This document shows positions 1 through 6,389 of a stretch of DNA of 7,512 nt, in pieces (the stretch's first letter is position 1; each line of letters begins with the position of its first letter). The position numbers and the translations under genes are program-made. The notes below the pieces were generated by a model, which made no database searches, was not told the origin of the DNA, and saw nothing but the letters and a program-made list of their open reading frames with translations. Source of the stretch: an uncultured Clostridia bacterium (GTDB lineage: Bacteria > Bacillota > Clostridia > Christensenellales > Borkfalkiaceae). The stretch is taken from assembly GCA_945835865.1 (NCBI GenBank), contig CAMAJQ010000027.1, positions 1 to 7,512 on the forward strand, given 5' to 3'.

Positions 1-110
1 AGAACGGCGATTACGGACTTTCGTCCGCTTACGCCACGCTCATGTTCCTCGTCCTTATCGCCGTCACCGTGCTCAACATGAAAATTCAGACGGAGGACAG
101 CGGTATATGA
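1..110 (+). CDS. Sugar ABC transporter permease, MalF type (C-terminal end only)
   Basis: This is the 3' end of a gene that begins before the window. The frame whose codons start at base 3 stays open and ends in TGA at 108-110, giving about 35 residues. They read as a short loop (NGDYGLSSAYA), one hydrophobic final membrane segment (roughly LMFLVLIAVTVL) and a short polar tail. The loop and last helix resemble the C-terminus of the complete MalF-type permease at 6386-7357, which reads PGNYGLACAMAW before its last helix. It overlaps the next permease gene by ATGA, the usual arrangement of paired MalF/MalG permease genes. The pair would form the membrane channel of a carbohydrate importer, whose binding protein should lie upstream. 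Family assignment rests on this short tail and on position, so it is good but not certain. Confidence 0.75.
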   Translation, partial: NGDYGLSSAYATLMFLVLIAVTVLNMKIQTEDSGI

Positions 111-961
111 AAAGAGCGAGATTGAAACAATCGGACAGAGTGTCCGTACAGATCGTCGTCACCGTCTGGGTTACCCTCTGTATTCTGTTCAGTTTTATTC
201 CCCTGTACGTCACCGTGCTCAACAGTCTGAAATCCCATTCGGCGATCGCGGCGAACATCTTCTCGTGGAAGGCGTCCTTTGCGGCAGCCGCGGATAACTA
301 CTCGGTTGCGTTTCAGACGGTCATCCGCCCCATGCTCAACAGTATTTTCGTCGCGTTTATCGGCGCGTTCGTCAATATGTGGTTCGGCGCGGTGATGGCG
401 TATATCTTTTCGAGGAAGAAATTTTTCGGAAGGGAATTCCTGTTTAAGATCTATATCGTCATCCTTCTCGTGCCTTCCATCATGGGAATGCCCGTGCTCA
501 CCGATTTCATGAACAAGGTGCATCTGATGAACACCTACTTCGCCATCTGGCTGCCGGTCATCGGCGGCGGACAGGCGGGCGCGCTCTTTCTCTTCCGCAC
601 CTTCTTCGTTCAACAGCCCGATTCGGTGTTCGAGAGCGCGAAGATCGACGGCGCGAACGATTTCGCCATCTTTCTCTATCTCGTCGTGCCCCTCGCGTTC
701 CCCATTCTTCTTCTCAATTTCGTGGGGACGTTCTCGGCACAGTATAACGATTACCTGTGGCCGGGGCTCGTCATCTCCTCCGCGGAGAAAAAGACCCTGA
801 TGCCCGTCATTCAGTCCAAAGTGGAGTTGTTGGAATCGATGCAGAAAAGAGGAGCGCAGTACGCCATGTACGCCGTCTGCTCCGTCCCTCTCATCGTCAC
901 GACCTCTCTCAGTTTAAAACATTTCCAGAGCGGAGATTTCGCTTCGGGGATGAAATTATAA
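107..961 (+). CDS. Carbohydrate ABC transporter permease, MalG/UgpE type (BPD_transp_1)
   Basis: This inner subunit of a binding-protein-dependent sugar importer has 284 residues, the usual length for MalG-type permeases (about 270-300). About six hydrophobic segments are visible: near residues 13-40, 76-102, 108-132, 144-166, 186-210 and 250-270. The conserved cytoplasmic EAA loop, which docks on the ATPase, is clear as ESAKIDGAN at residues 176-184 and is followed by the expected VVPLAFPILL stretch. The protein ends in a short FASGMKL tail, as is typical of the C-terminus in this subfamily. The start at 107 is supported by GGAGGA at 92-97, nine bases upstream, and by the ATGA overlap with the preceding permease gene, which suggests translational coupling. 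The stop is TAA at 959-961. The substrate cannot be read from the sequence, but the hydrolase and surface proteins downstream suggest an oligosaccharide. Confidence 0.93.
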   Translation: MKRARLKQSDRVSVQIVVTVWVTLCILFSFIPLYVTVLNSLKSHSAIAANIFSWKASFAAAADNYSVAFQTVIRPMLNSIFVAFIGAFVNMWFGAVMAYIFSRKKFFGREFLFKIYIVILLVPSIMGMPVLTDFMNKVHLMNTYFAIWLPVIGGGQAGALFLFRTFFVQQPDSVFESAKIDGANDFAIFLYLVVPLAFPILLLNFVGTFSAQYNDYLWPGLVISSAEKKTLMPVIQSKVELLESMQKRGAQYAMYAVCSVPLIVTTSLSLKHFQSGDFASGMKL

Positions 962-981
962 CCGGAAAGCGTCCTTTCCGG
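962..981 (+). promoter_or_regulatory. Intercistronic stem-loop after the permease gene
   Basis: CCGGAAAG at 962-969 is a perfect reverse complement of CTTTCCGG at 974-981, with a four-base loop (CGTC). The hairpin starts immediately after the permease stop codon and lies 39 bases before the lipoprotein start. No run of T follows directly, so it does not look like a complete Rho-independent terminator. It could protect the 3' end of the upstream transcript or mark an RNA processing site that sets different levels for permease and surface protein. That role is inference. Confidence 0.55.
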
Positions 982-1007
982 ACGCCCCGCAGATCAAAAA
1001 TATTTTC

Positions 1008-1012
1008 GGAGG
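1008..1012 (+). promoter_or_regulatory. Ribosome binding site fixing the lipoprotein start
   Basis: GGAGG at 1008-1012 lies eight bases before the ATG at 1021. The same frame is open back to an ATG at 757, inside the preceding permease gene. Only the start at 1021 has this strong site, and it puts a lipoprotein signal peptide at the N-terminus. Confidence 0.85.
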
Positions 1013-1020
1013 AAAAGAAA

Positions 1021-2262
1021 ATGAAAAAATTCGTCAAAGTTCTTTCGGCAATTCTTGCCGTCATGCTCTTCAGCGTCACCCTCTTCGCCTGCAACGGCGG
1101 AGGCGGCGGTACGTCGTCGCCCGCCGAATCGGTGGATGACGGCGCTCTCGTAGACGGCAAAGCCGTCGTGAAATTCGATCTGAATCTCGAAGGAACGGGA
1201 TTCACCGAAACCGACGTTACCTCGGTCAAAGAACAGAAAATCGAGCCGGGCAACACGGCGGTCAACCGTCCCCTCACCGTCAAGAGCACGGCGTTCAACG
1301 GCCGCAATCTCGGCTTCCGCGGCTGGTGCACGGACAAAGCCGGAACCACTTACTGGAATTTCGAGGAGCCCGTCACCAGGAGCATGACCCTTTACGCCAA
1401 GTGGGAAGCGAGATGCATCGTGACGTATATCATTCCCAATAAGGCGTCCTCTATCGTCAGGAACGTATTCCCCGGCGAAAAAGCGGAGCCCCTCGACAGC
1501 GAAGCGGGCTGGAAACGGGTGCTCGGCTGGTATACCGATCCCTCTTACGCCGAGAGCGCGCTCTACGATTTCGATTCCGAAGTGACGGGTAATCTCGACC
1601 TCTACGCGAAAGTCGCCGACGGCATCTATATCGATCCTGCCAAGATGACGAATTTCCTCGTCCATTACGGCAACATCGCAGGGAAGGATCCCAACGACGA
1701 TACGACCATTACCGTCGAGGAAAAAGACGGCGAAGTCTACGCGAGAGTCCATTTCGCGAAGTGCGAGAATACTTCGTATATCTACTATAACAACTTCAAC
1801 GAATACATTCTCAACAACCTCGTGGAAATGAAGAGAAACGGAGACGTGATGACCATCACCTATAAGAATCTCGGACCCTCCAACTACTTCCGTTTCTATT
1901 ACGTCGTCGCGTATTTTGACGAAAACAACGAACTCAACGGCATTTATTCGGACGGAACGTACGAACACGGTTCGATCGGTATGTGGTCGAAGAACGTGGA
2001 TATTCCCATTAAATCCAACATGAGCGAGACGGACGAATGGGAGACCGTGACGGTCAACCTCGTCGAAGCGACGATGATCTCCAAGAACTTCGGCACGACG
2101 GAAGATCCCGATTGGCGCACGATTTCCGAATGGGGTGAATCGGTCATCCTCTGCATCCCCAGATGGGAAGCGCTGACGGTCGACGGCAGCGGCAGAAACG
2201 GCGATTATTCCAATAACGACGTCCTCTTCAAAGGCATCACCTTCACCGCAGCGGAAGCGTAA
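1021..2262 (+). CDS. Surface lipoprotein with two InlB-like repeats and a beta-rich C-terminal region
   Basis: This predicted exported lipoprotein has 413 residues. Residues 1-24 form a lipoprotein signal peptide with lipobox LFAC, so Cys24 would be lipidated, followed by a flexible Gly/Ser stretch. Residues about 49-128 and 133-198 are two repeats of the InlB/Listeria-Bacteroides type (Flg_new-like). The first ends with GFRGWCTDKAG and LYAKW, the second with VLGWYTDPSY and LYAKV. The C-terminal region, about 200-413, is rich in aromatic residues and alternating strand patterns and contains stretches such as YIYYNNFNEYI. I do not recognise it; a carbohydrate-binding beta-sandwich is plausible but unproven. 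The gene sits between an ABC permease and an SGNH hydrolase, which fits glycan capture at the cell surface. No catalytic motif is visible. Protein-protein adhesion is the main alternative. The extended frame from 757 was rejected because it lies within the permease gene. Confidence 0.82.
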   Translation: MKKFVKVLSAILAVMLFSVTLFACNGGGGGTSSPAESVDDGALVDGKAVVKFDLNLEGTGFTETDVTSVKEQKIEPGNTAVNRPLTVKSTAFNGRNLGFRGWCTDKAGTTYWNFEEPVTRSMTLYAKWEARCIVTYIIPNKASSIVRNVFPGEKAEPLDSEAGWKRVLGWYTDPSYAESALYDFDSEVTGNLDLYAKVADGIYIDPAKMTNFLVHYGNIAGKDPNDDTTITVEEKDGEVYARVHFAKCENTSYIYYNNFNEYILNNLVEMKRNGDVMTITYKNLGPSNYFRFYYVVAYFDENNELNGIYSDGTYEHGSIGMWSKNVDIPIKSNMSETDEWETVTVNLVEATMISKNFGTTEDPDWRTISEWGESVILCIPRWEALTVDGSGRNGDYSNNDVLFKGITFTAAEA

Positions 2263-2283
2263 GGAGAAAACGGAAGAAACGGT

Positions 2284-3570
2284 ATGAAAAAACTGATCGG
2301 TATATTACTCGCCGCGGCGATGTTGTTCGCCGCGACGTCCTGCGGGGGAAACGGAGGCTCTTCCGGGAGCGAATCCCTTTCCGAAAGCACCGGCGGGGCG
2401 GAACTGGAGGATAACGGCGGCATGAAAGACGACGCTTACGACCTGAAAACCTATCTCTATCCCCTCTGGAGAGGAAATACGGTTTATAACGAAACCCTTT
2501 GGTTTGCGGGCGATCGCTCGGCAAACCTGACGTACGAGCCGGACGAGATCCTCTCTCTGCGCTCTTACGACCTCAAGACGACTTACGAGGAGAACGTAGA
2601 CTATTTCGCCGACGGGAAATCCGTTTATCTCACGGAGAAAACGAGGATTCCGTACATGTCGGAGAACGAGTTCCATCCGTCGAGCGCGGAAGCGAGCCCG
2701 ATCGCCTGGGTGAAAAACTTCAGACCCGATCTCGGAACGTGGGAAGATACGGGCAAATACGTTTATTTTGCGGAGGGGGCGTCCATTTGCTCCATGCAGG
2801 TCGTGGTGACCTATCGCCATTCCGACACGGCGGAGTGGGATCTCCCGACCGACTGCTCGGCGAACTTCCCCAAGACGATGAAAAAACTTGCCGAAGGACA
2901 GCCGATCAAGGTGGAGTTCTACGGCGATTCCATCACCGTGGGCGCCAATTCGAGCGAGTTCGTACAGTACGCGCCAAAGGCGGAATCTTACGCCAACATG
3001 GTGAAATCGTACATCGCGAAGAGATTTCCCGCCGCGCAGATGACCTTCGTCAACAAGGCGGTCGGCGGAACGGATTCCAACTGGGGCGCGGGCAAACTCT
3101 CCGGGCTCTCCGCCATCGACAACATCGAAGCCGCCGAGGGCGACCATTTCCGGGTGAGAGTGCTTGACGAAAACCCCGATCTGCTCTTCATCGCGTTCGG
3201 CATGAACGACCAGAATTTCGGCGCCGACGTGTACAAACAGAATATCGGGACGATGATCACCCGTATGCGCGAGCAGAATCCCGATACCGAGATCATGTTG
3301 ATCTCGGGCATGATCGCCAACCCCGACACCCTGTTCTACAACAAGGATTACGAAGCGTATCAGAAGGCGCTGCTCGAGCTTGCGTCGGAATACGAGAACG
3401 TGGGCGTGGCGCGGGTGCTCGATATGGTGAGAAGTCTTTACGCGACGGGTAAGCGCTTTCAGGATTGCACGGGAAACAACGTAAATCACCCCAACGATTT
3501 CATGAGCCGCGTTTACGCGCAGACGGTCGTGTACTCGCTGTTCGGCGAAGACTATATTTCTTATATCTGA
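2284..3570 (+). CDS. SGNH/GDSL hydrolase lipoprotein, probable carbohydrate esterase
   Basis: This is a predicted surface esterase of 428 residues, most likely removing acetyl or similar groups from a glycan. Residues 1-20 form a signal peptide ending in ATSC, a somewhat weak lipobox with Cys20, followed by a Gly/Ser/Glu linker. Residues about 50-200 form a beta-rich N-terminal domain. The SGNH domain covers about 208-428: block I is YGDSIT with catalytic Ser216, block II is the AVGG glycine pair at 261-262, block III is GMND with Asn308, and block V is VNHPND with His402. The usual Asp three residues before the His is Asn399. The order of a beta-sandwich domain followed by an SGNH domain resembles family CE2 acetylxylan esterases, some of which use a Ser-His dyad, so the enzyme may well be active. 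The start is supported by GGAAG at 2272-2276 and by the signal peptide. The upstream gene ends 21 bases before. The substrate is inferred only. Confidence 0.9.
   Translation: MKKLIGILLAAAMLFAATSCGGNGGSSGSESLSESTGGAELEDNGGMKDDAYDLKTYLYPLWRGNTVYNETLWFAGDRSANLTYEPDEILSLRSYDLKTTYEENVDYFADGKSVYLTEKTRIPYMSENEFHPSSAEASPIAWVKNFRPDLGTWEDTGKYVYFAEGASICSMQVVVTYRHSDTAEWDLPTDCSANFPKTMKKLAEGQPIKVEFYGDSITVGANSSEFVQYAPKAESYANMVKSYIAKRFPAAQMTFVNKAVGGTDSNWGAGKLSGLSAIDNIEAAEGDHFRVRVLDENPDLLFIAFGMNDQNFGADVYKQNIGTMITRMREQNPDTEIMLISGMIANPDTLFYNKDYEAYQKALLELASEYENVGVARVLDMVRSLYATGKRFQDCTGNNVNHPNDFMSRVYAQTVVYSLFGEDYISYI
2313..2334 (+). repeat. Perfect inverted repeat inside the signal-peptide codons
   Basis: CGCGGCGA at 2313-2320 pairs perfectly with TCGCCGCG at 2327-2334 across a six-base loop (TGTTGT). 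It lies about 30 bases inside the SGNH hydrolase gene, over codons for the hydrophobic core of the signal peptide. It could form a stable mRNA hairpin just downstream of the start and slow early translation. Alanine-rich GC-heavy codons could also create it by chance, so function is uncertain. Confidence 0.4.
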
Positions 3571-3574
3571 AAAG

Positions 3575-3580
3575 AGAGGA
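3575..3580 (+). promoter_or_regulatory. Ribosome binding site fixing the start at 3585
   Basis: AGAGGA at 3575-3580, with GAGAGG overlapping at 3574-3579, lies four to five bases before the ATG at 3585. The frame is open upstream to an ATG at 3465 within the SGNH gene. The site and the signal peptide that begins at 3585 favour the shorter product. Confidence 0.8.
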
Positions 3581-3584
3581 CGAA

Positions 3585-4901
3585 ATGAGAAAAATCGGAT
3601 GGATCGCGTCCTGCGCGGCGTTTGTTCTTTTGTCCTGTCCCTTCCTTCCCTCCGCAAGGCAGGCGAAGGCGGCGGGCGAATATACCGTAACTTACCGCGT
3701 CGCGGGGTTTTCCCCCGTGACGCGTACGGTCCACGCAGGATCGGCAGCCGAGGAACTTTTGGTAAGCGATCTGCACCGCGGCTTGCCCGGCAGGGCGTTC
3801 GGAGAAGGGGAGATGGAATGGTTTGCGGACGCGGACTACAAGACCGTTTATACCTTCGAGGACGCCGTGACGGAAGACACGACCCTGTACGGGCGGGTGC
3901 GGGACGTCTACCGCGTTTTCCGTTCGGACGGTTACGGCTGGGACGTCGCGAGCGGTAAAGTTTACGCGGGGGATCCCGTCGACGATAAATACGTCACGAC
4001 GGACGTCTACGTTTCGCCGACCTATACCGATCCCGAAACGGGGGACGCGAGTTTTACGTTAAATCCCGTGAATTACGCCGTGTACGGCAGAGGATTTTCC
4101 GTCGGGAAACCCTTTACGGTCACCGTGACTCTTTCGGAGAGGCCGGAAGAAGGGGCGGGCTGGCTGACGGTCGGTCTTTATCCCTCGCTGACGCTCGCAC
4201 AAGCGGGCGCGGAATCTTCTTGGGCTTCCGTGGGGGCGACCGCCGCCCTGATGACGGACGTCGTGAGCGGAAACGTGCAGCCCTTCGTGATCGGTTCTTC
4301 CGTCGCGGGGCACACCTGTGCGACGGAGACGGTCGGAACGGTGGCGAAACCCTTTGAAGAAAGCCTGACGGGAGAGGGGAACTCGTTTTCCTTTACCTGT
4401 GAGATCACCGACGAGGGAACGTTATTCAGTCGGGAGGACGGCACGGTCATCGCAAGATCTCCCGCGGCGAAAAAGGATTACGCGGCGGGCAAGGTGTGGC
4501 TTTCCTTCGCTTCCAACAACGCGACGCTCGGCTTTACCGTCTCGCTCCGGGGCGAAGCGGGAAAAATTTCCGTGCTTCCCGCGGAAGGCGTAACGGCGGG
4601 CGAAGTTTCCGTCAACGGCATGGCGGTCACGCTGCCCGTGACCGTGGAAGGAAACGGTAAAATCGGGTCGGTGAAGGCGAACGGAACGGAGATCGCGCTC
4701 ATTCCCGTTTACGGAAAAGAGGGCGTATACGCCGTCGATCTGACCGAATGGGGAACGGACGTGACGCTGGAGATCCTGCCTGTGCAGGAAGAACCGGCGA
4801 AAAGAAAAGGTTGCAAGAGCGCGGCGGAACTCCCTGCGGTTGCGGGCGTCTGCCTGTCCGCCGCGATCGCGGTCGGATTGAAGAGAAAAAAGAGAGGATA
4901 A
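3585..4901 (+). CDS. Secreted InlB-like repeat protein with C-terminal membrane anchor
   Basis: This predicted surface protein has 438 residues. The N-terminus has a basic start, a hydrophobic stretch and a type I cleavage motif AKA at 27-29, with LLSC at 15-18 as a weaker alternative lipobox. Residues about 33-105 form one InlB/Listeria-Bacteroides-type repeat (VTYRVAGF, then MEWFADADYK, then TLYGRV). Residues about 106-340 look beta-rich and may be a lectin-like or concanavalin-like sandwich; I do not recognise the family. Residues about 340-405 look like a small Ig-like domain. The C-terminus has GCKS at 409-412, a hydrophobic helix at about 416-432 and the basic tail KRKKRG, the three-part form of a membrane anchor or CTERM-type sorting signal. 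No LPxTG motif is present. The gene starts 14 bases after the SGNH gene and is followed after three bases by the solute-binding protein gene, so it belongs to the same unit. The likely role is glycan binding at the surface, by inference. Confidence 0.8.
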   Translation: MRKIGWIASCAAFVLLSCPFLPSARQAKAAGEYTVTYRVAGFSPVTRTVHAGSAAEELLVSDLHRGLPGRAFGEGEMEWFADADYKTVYTFEDAVTEDTTLYGRVRDVYRVFRSDGYGWDVASGKVYAGDPVDDKYVTTDVYVSPTYTDPETGDASFTLNPVNYAVYGRGFSVGKPFTVTVTLSERPEEGAGWLTVGLYPSLTLAQAGAESSWASVGATAALMTDVVSGNVQPFVIGSSVAGHTCATETVGTVAKPFEESLTGEGNSFSFTCEITDEGTLFSREDGTVIARSPAAKKDYAAGKVWLSFASNNATLGFTVSLRGEAGKISVLPAEGVTAGEVSVNGMAVTLPVTVEGNGKIGSVKANGTEIALIPVYGKEGVYAVDLTEWGTDVTLEILPVQEEPAKRKGCKSAAELPAVAGVCLSAAIAVGLKRKKRG

Positions 4902-4904
4902 AAA

Positions 4905-6389
4905 ATGAAAAAACTGATCAGCGCGGCGCTTGCCGTATCGATGTTGTTCGGGGCGACCCTGTTTGCGGGGTGTAAGGTCGGAAAAGAGACGAACGAGAAG
5001 GACGAGATCGAACAACTTCTGGACACCGTCGATTTTAACGCCGGAAAGGATTACACGGGCAAGGTGAAGGTCCTTTATCAGGATATTCCCTCCGAGACCA
5101 AAGTCATCAGGGCGGTGTGCGAGGAATTTCAGAAAGAATACCCCAACATTACCATAGAATACAATCCCGTGGTGGAAACGCAGTATCTCACGCAGATTCC
5201 CAACAAGCACGCCACGGCGTACCGAACGCAGAATTTCGCCGATATGCCGGATATCATCTGGACGACCAACGAGATCCTCGCGGGGTGAGTCGCGAAGGAT
5301 ATGCCGATGCGCGTCACTTATTTCGACGCGGCGGACGGTAATTTTTCTGCGGAGGATATCTTCGTGAATACCATGCTCGCCGACAGCATGCTCGGAGACA
5401 ACGTGTATATGTTCCCCCGCGATTACGATCAGATCGTCATGTATTACAACAGAGAACTGCTGGCGAAGGCGAACATACCCGAAAGCCGTATTCCTTCCGA
5501 CCGCGCTCTCACGGCGACGGAGTTCAACGCCTTGTTAAAGGATATCCGCGACGCCTTTTCCGCCATGGAAGGGGTGAACGAAAGGAATAACCGCGATTAC
5601 GACAAAGTCCGTTCTCTCGACGCCCTGTTCGCCTGGGGTTCGCTCTGCTGGCCGACGCTCAAATCCTTCGGAGGGAGCGTCATGGCGGACGACGGCTCGG
5701 TGAAGTTCAATACTTCCGAAAATATCGCGGCGACCGTTTACGTCCGCGAACTCATCAAGAACGAATACGTCTTCGGCGGAACGACCAAGCACGCGCAGTT
5801 CATCAACCATCTGACCCCGCTCTGTTTCGAGACGAGGGCGACGCTGACCGCGCTGATCGATCAGACGGCGGACGGCGTTCCGGGCATCGACCCCGAAGAT
5901 CTCGGCGTCGCGCCCATGCCCATGCTCGGCGACGAGGCAAACTATTCCATCGGCGCGGGTTGCAGCGGCTACGGAATGTACCGTTATACGCAGAATCCGA
6001 CGGCGGCGTGGCTTTTCCTCAAATTCCTCGCGAGCGAAAAGGGACAGAACGCCATCAGCAGGACGGGTAATATCGTTCCCTCCAACAAAAACCTCCTCTT
6101 CCAAGAGGACGCGGTGTGGAGAAATCTGACCGCGGAGGAGTTTTCCGGATTGAAGAATTTCAATCACGACGCCTTCGTGTACGCCTGGGACACCGCCGCC
6201 TGCACCCTGCAGGATTTCAAACTGAAGATCGACGTCGTCGCGGCGAGAGAAGCCGTTTCCAAGAACATGACCGACGTGATGAAATCGGCGCTGACGACCA
6301 AGGACGCCACTTACGCGGCGGAGATCGCCACTCTGTATAAGAACGGCGAATCCCGTATCCGCTCGACGATCGAAGGATACCGTCAATGA
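4905..6389 (+). pseudogene. Sugar ABC transporter solute-binding lipoprotein, interrupted by an in-frame TGA
   Basis: This is an extracellular binding protein for a carbohydrate importer (SBP_bac_1-like). The full frame spans 494 codons before the terminal TGA, close to the larger members of the family, but codon 128 (5286-5288) is TGA. Before it are a lipoprotein signal peptide with lipobox FAGC (Cys23), the KVKVLYQDIPSE strand and the family-typical FADMPDIIWTTNEILAG. After it the same frame continues with YMFPRDYDQIVMYYNRELL, the APMPMLGD segment and GMYRYTQNPTAAWLFLKFL, all typical of such proteins. No frame change occurs. The first part would be a 127-residue secreted fragment. The second part could restart at 5301 or 5307 (GAAGGA at 5294-5299) but would lack a signal peptide. 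GAGAGG at 4892-4897 is the binding site for the main start. The tight fit between gene 3585-4901 and the permease at 6386 supports an original full-length gene. Nonsense mutation or base error are both possible. Confidence 0.85.
5286..5288 (+). other. In-frame TGA within the solute-binding protein gene
   Basis: TGA occupies codon 128 in the frame set by the ATG at 4905, after codons for EILAG and before VAKDMPM. TGA also ends genes at 108-110, 3568-3570, 6387-6389 and 7355-7357, and TGG is used freely for Trp, so TGA is not generally a sense codon here. A single G-to-A change from TGG (Trp) or C-to-T from CGA (Arg) would explain it. Confidence 0.9.

Noticed and set aside
757..1020. Upstream extension of the lipoprotein frame to an ATG at 757
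   Set aside because: The added residues lie in another frame of the permease gene, are Arg-rich, and would bury the signal peptide. GGAGG supports 1021.
994..1968. Long minus-strand frame of 324 codons opposite the InlB-repeat lipoprotein gene
   Set aside because: It is rich in Arg, Val, Gly and His with no domain pattern, and lies opposite a gene with a signal peptide, recognisable repeats and a strong ribosome binding site. GC-rich codons commonly leave such frames open.
3465..3584. Upstream extension of the anchored-protein frame to an ATG at 3465
   Set aside because: It overlaps the end of the SGNH gene, including its catalytic His region, and would place about 40 residues before a good signal peptide.
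2305..3657. Minus-strand frame of 450 codons opposite the SGNH hydrolase gene
   Set aside because: It is long but low in credible protein character (many Arg, His and Val residues), while the opposite strand carries all SGNH motifs. I read it as an antisense shadow.
242..4872. Repeated palindrome GCGATCGC at 242-249, 2510-2517 and 4863-4870 (the last inside a 12-base palindrome at 4861-4872)
   Set aside because: All three copies are within coding sequence and fit common Ala/Ile/Arg codon runs. Three copies are too few to claim an iterated element.
2284..4919. Identical first 15 bases of the SGNH gene (2284-2298) and the binding-protein gene (4905-4919)
   Set aside because: Both encode MKKLI of a lipoprotein signal peptide. 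The match is short, and shared signal-peptide constraints explain it better than a repeat element.
5286..5330. Selenocysteine insertion at the in-frame TGA, with a 6-bp stem (CGCGTC at 5310-5315 and GACGCG at 5325-5330) as a SECIS
   Set aside because: The stem is short, starts over 20 bases after the TGA and has a nine-base loop without the expected tip features. Solute-binding proteins of this class have no known use for selenocysteine.
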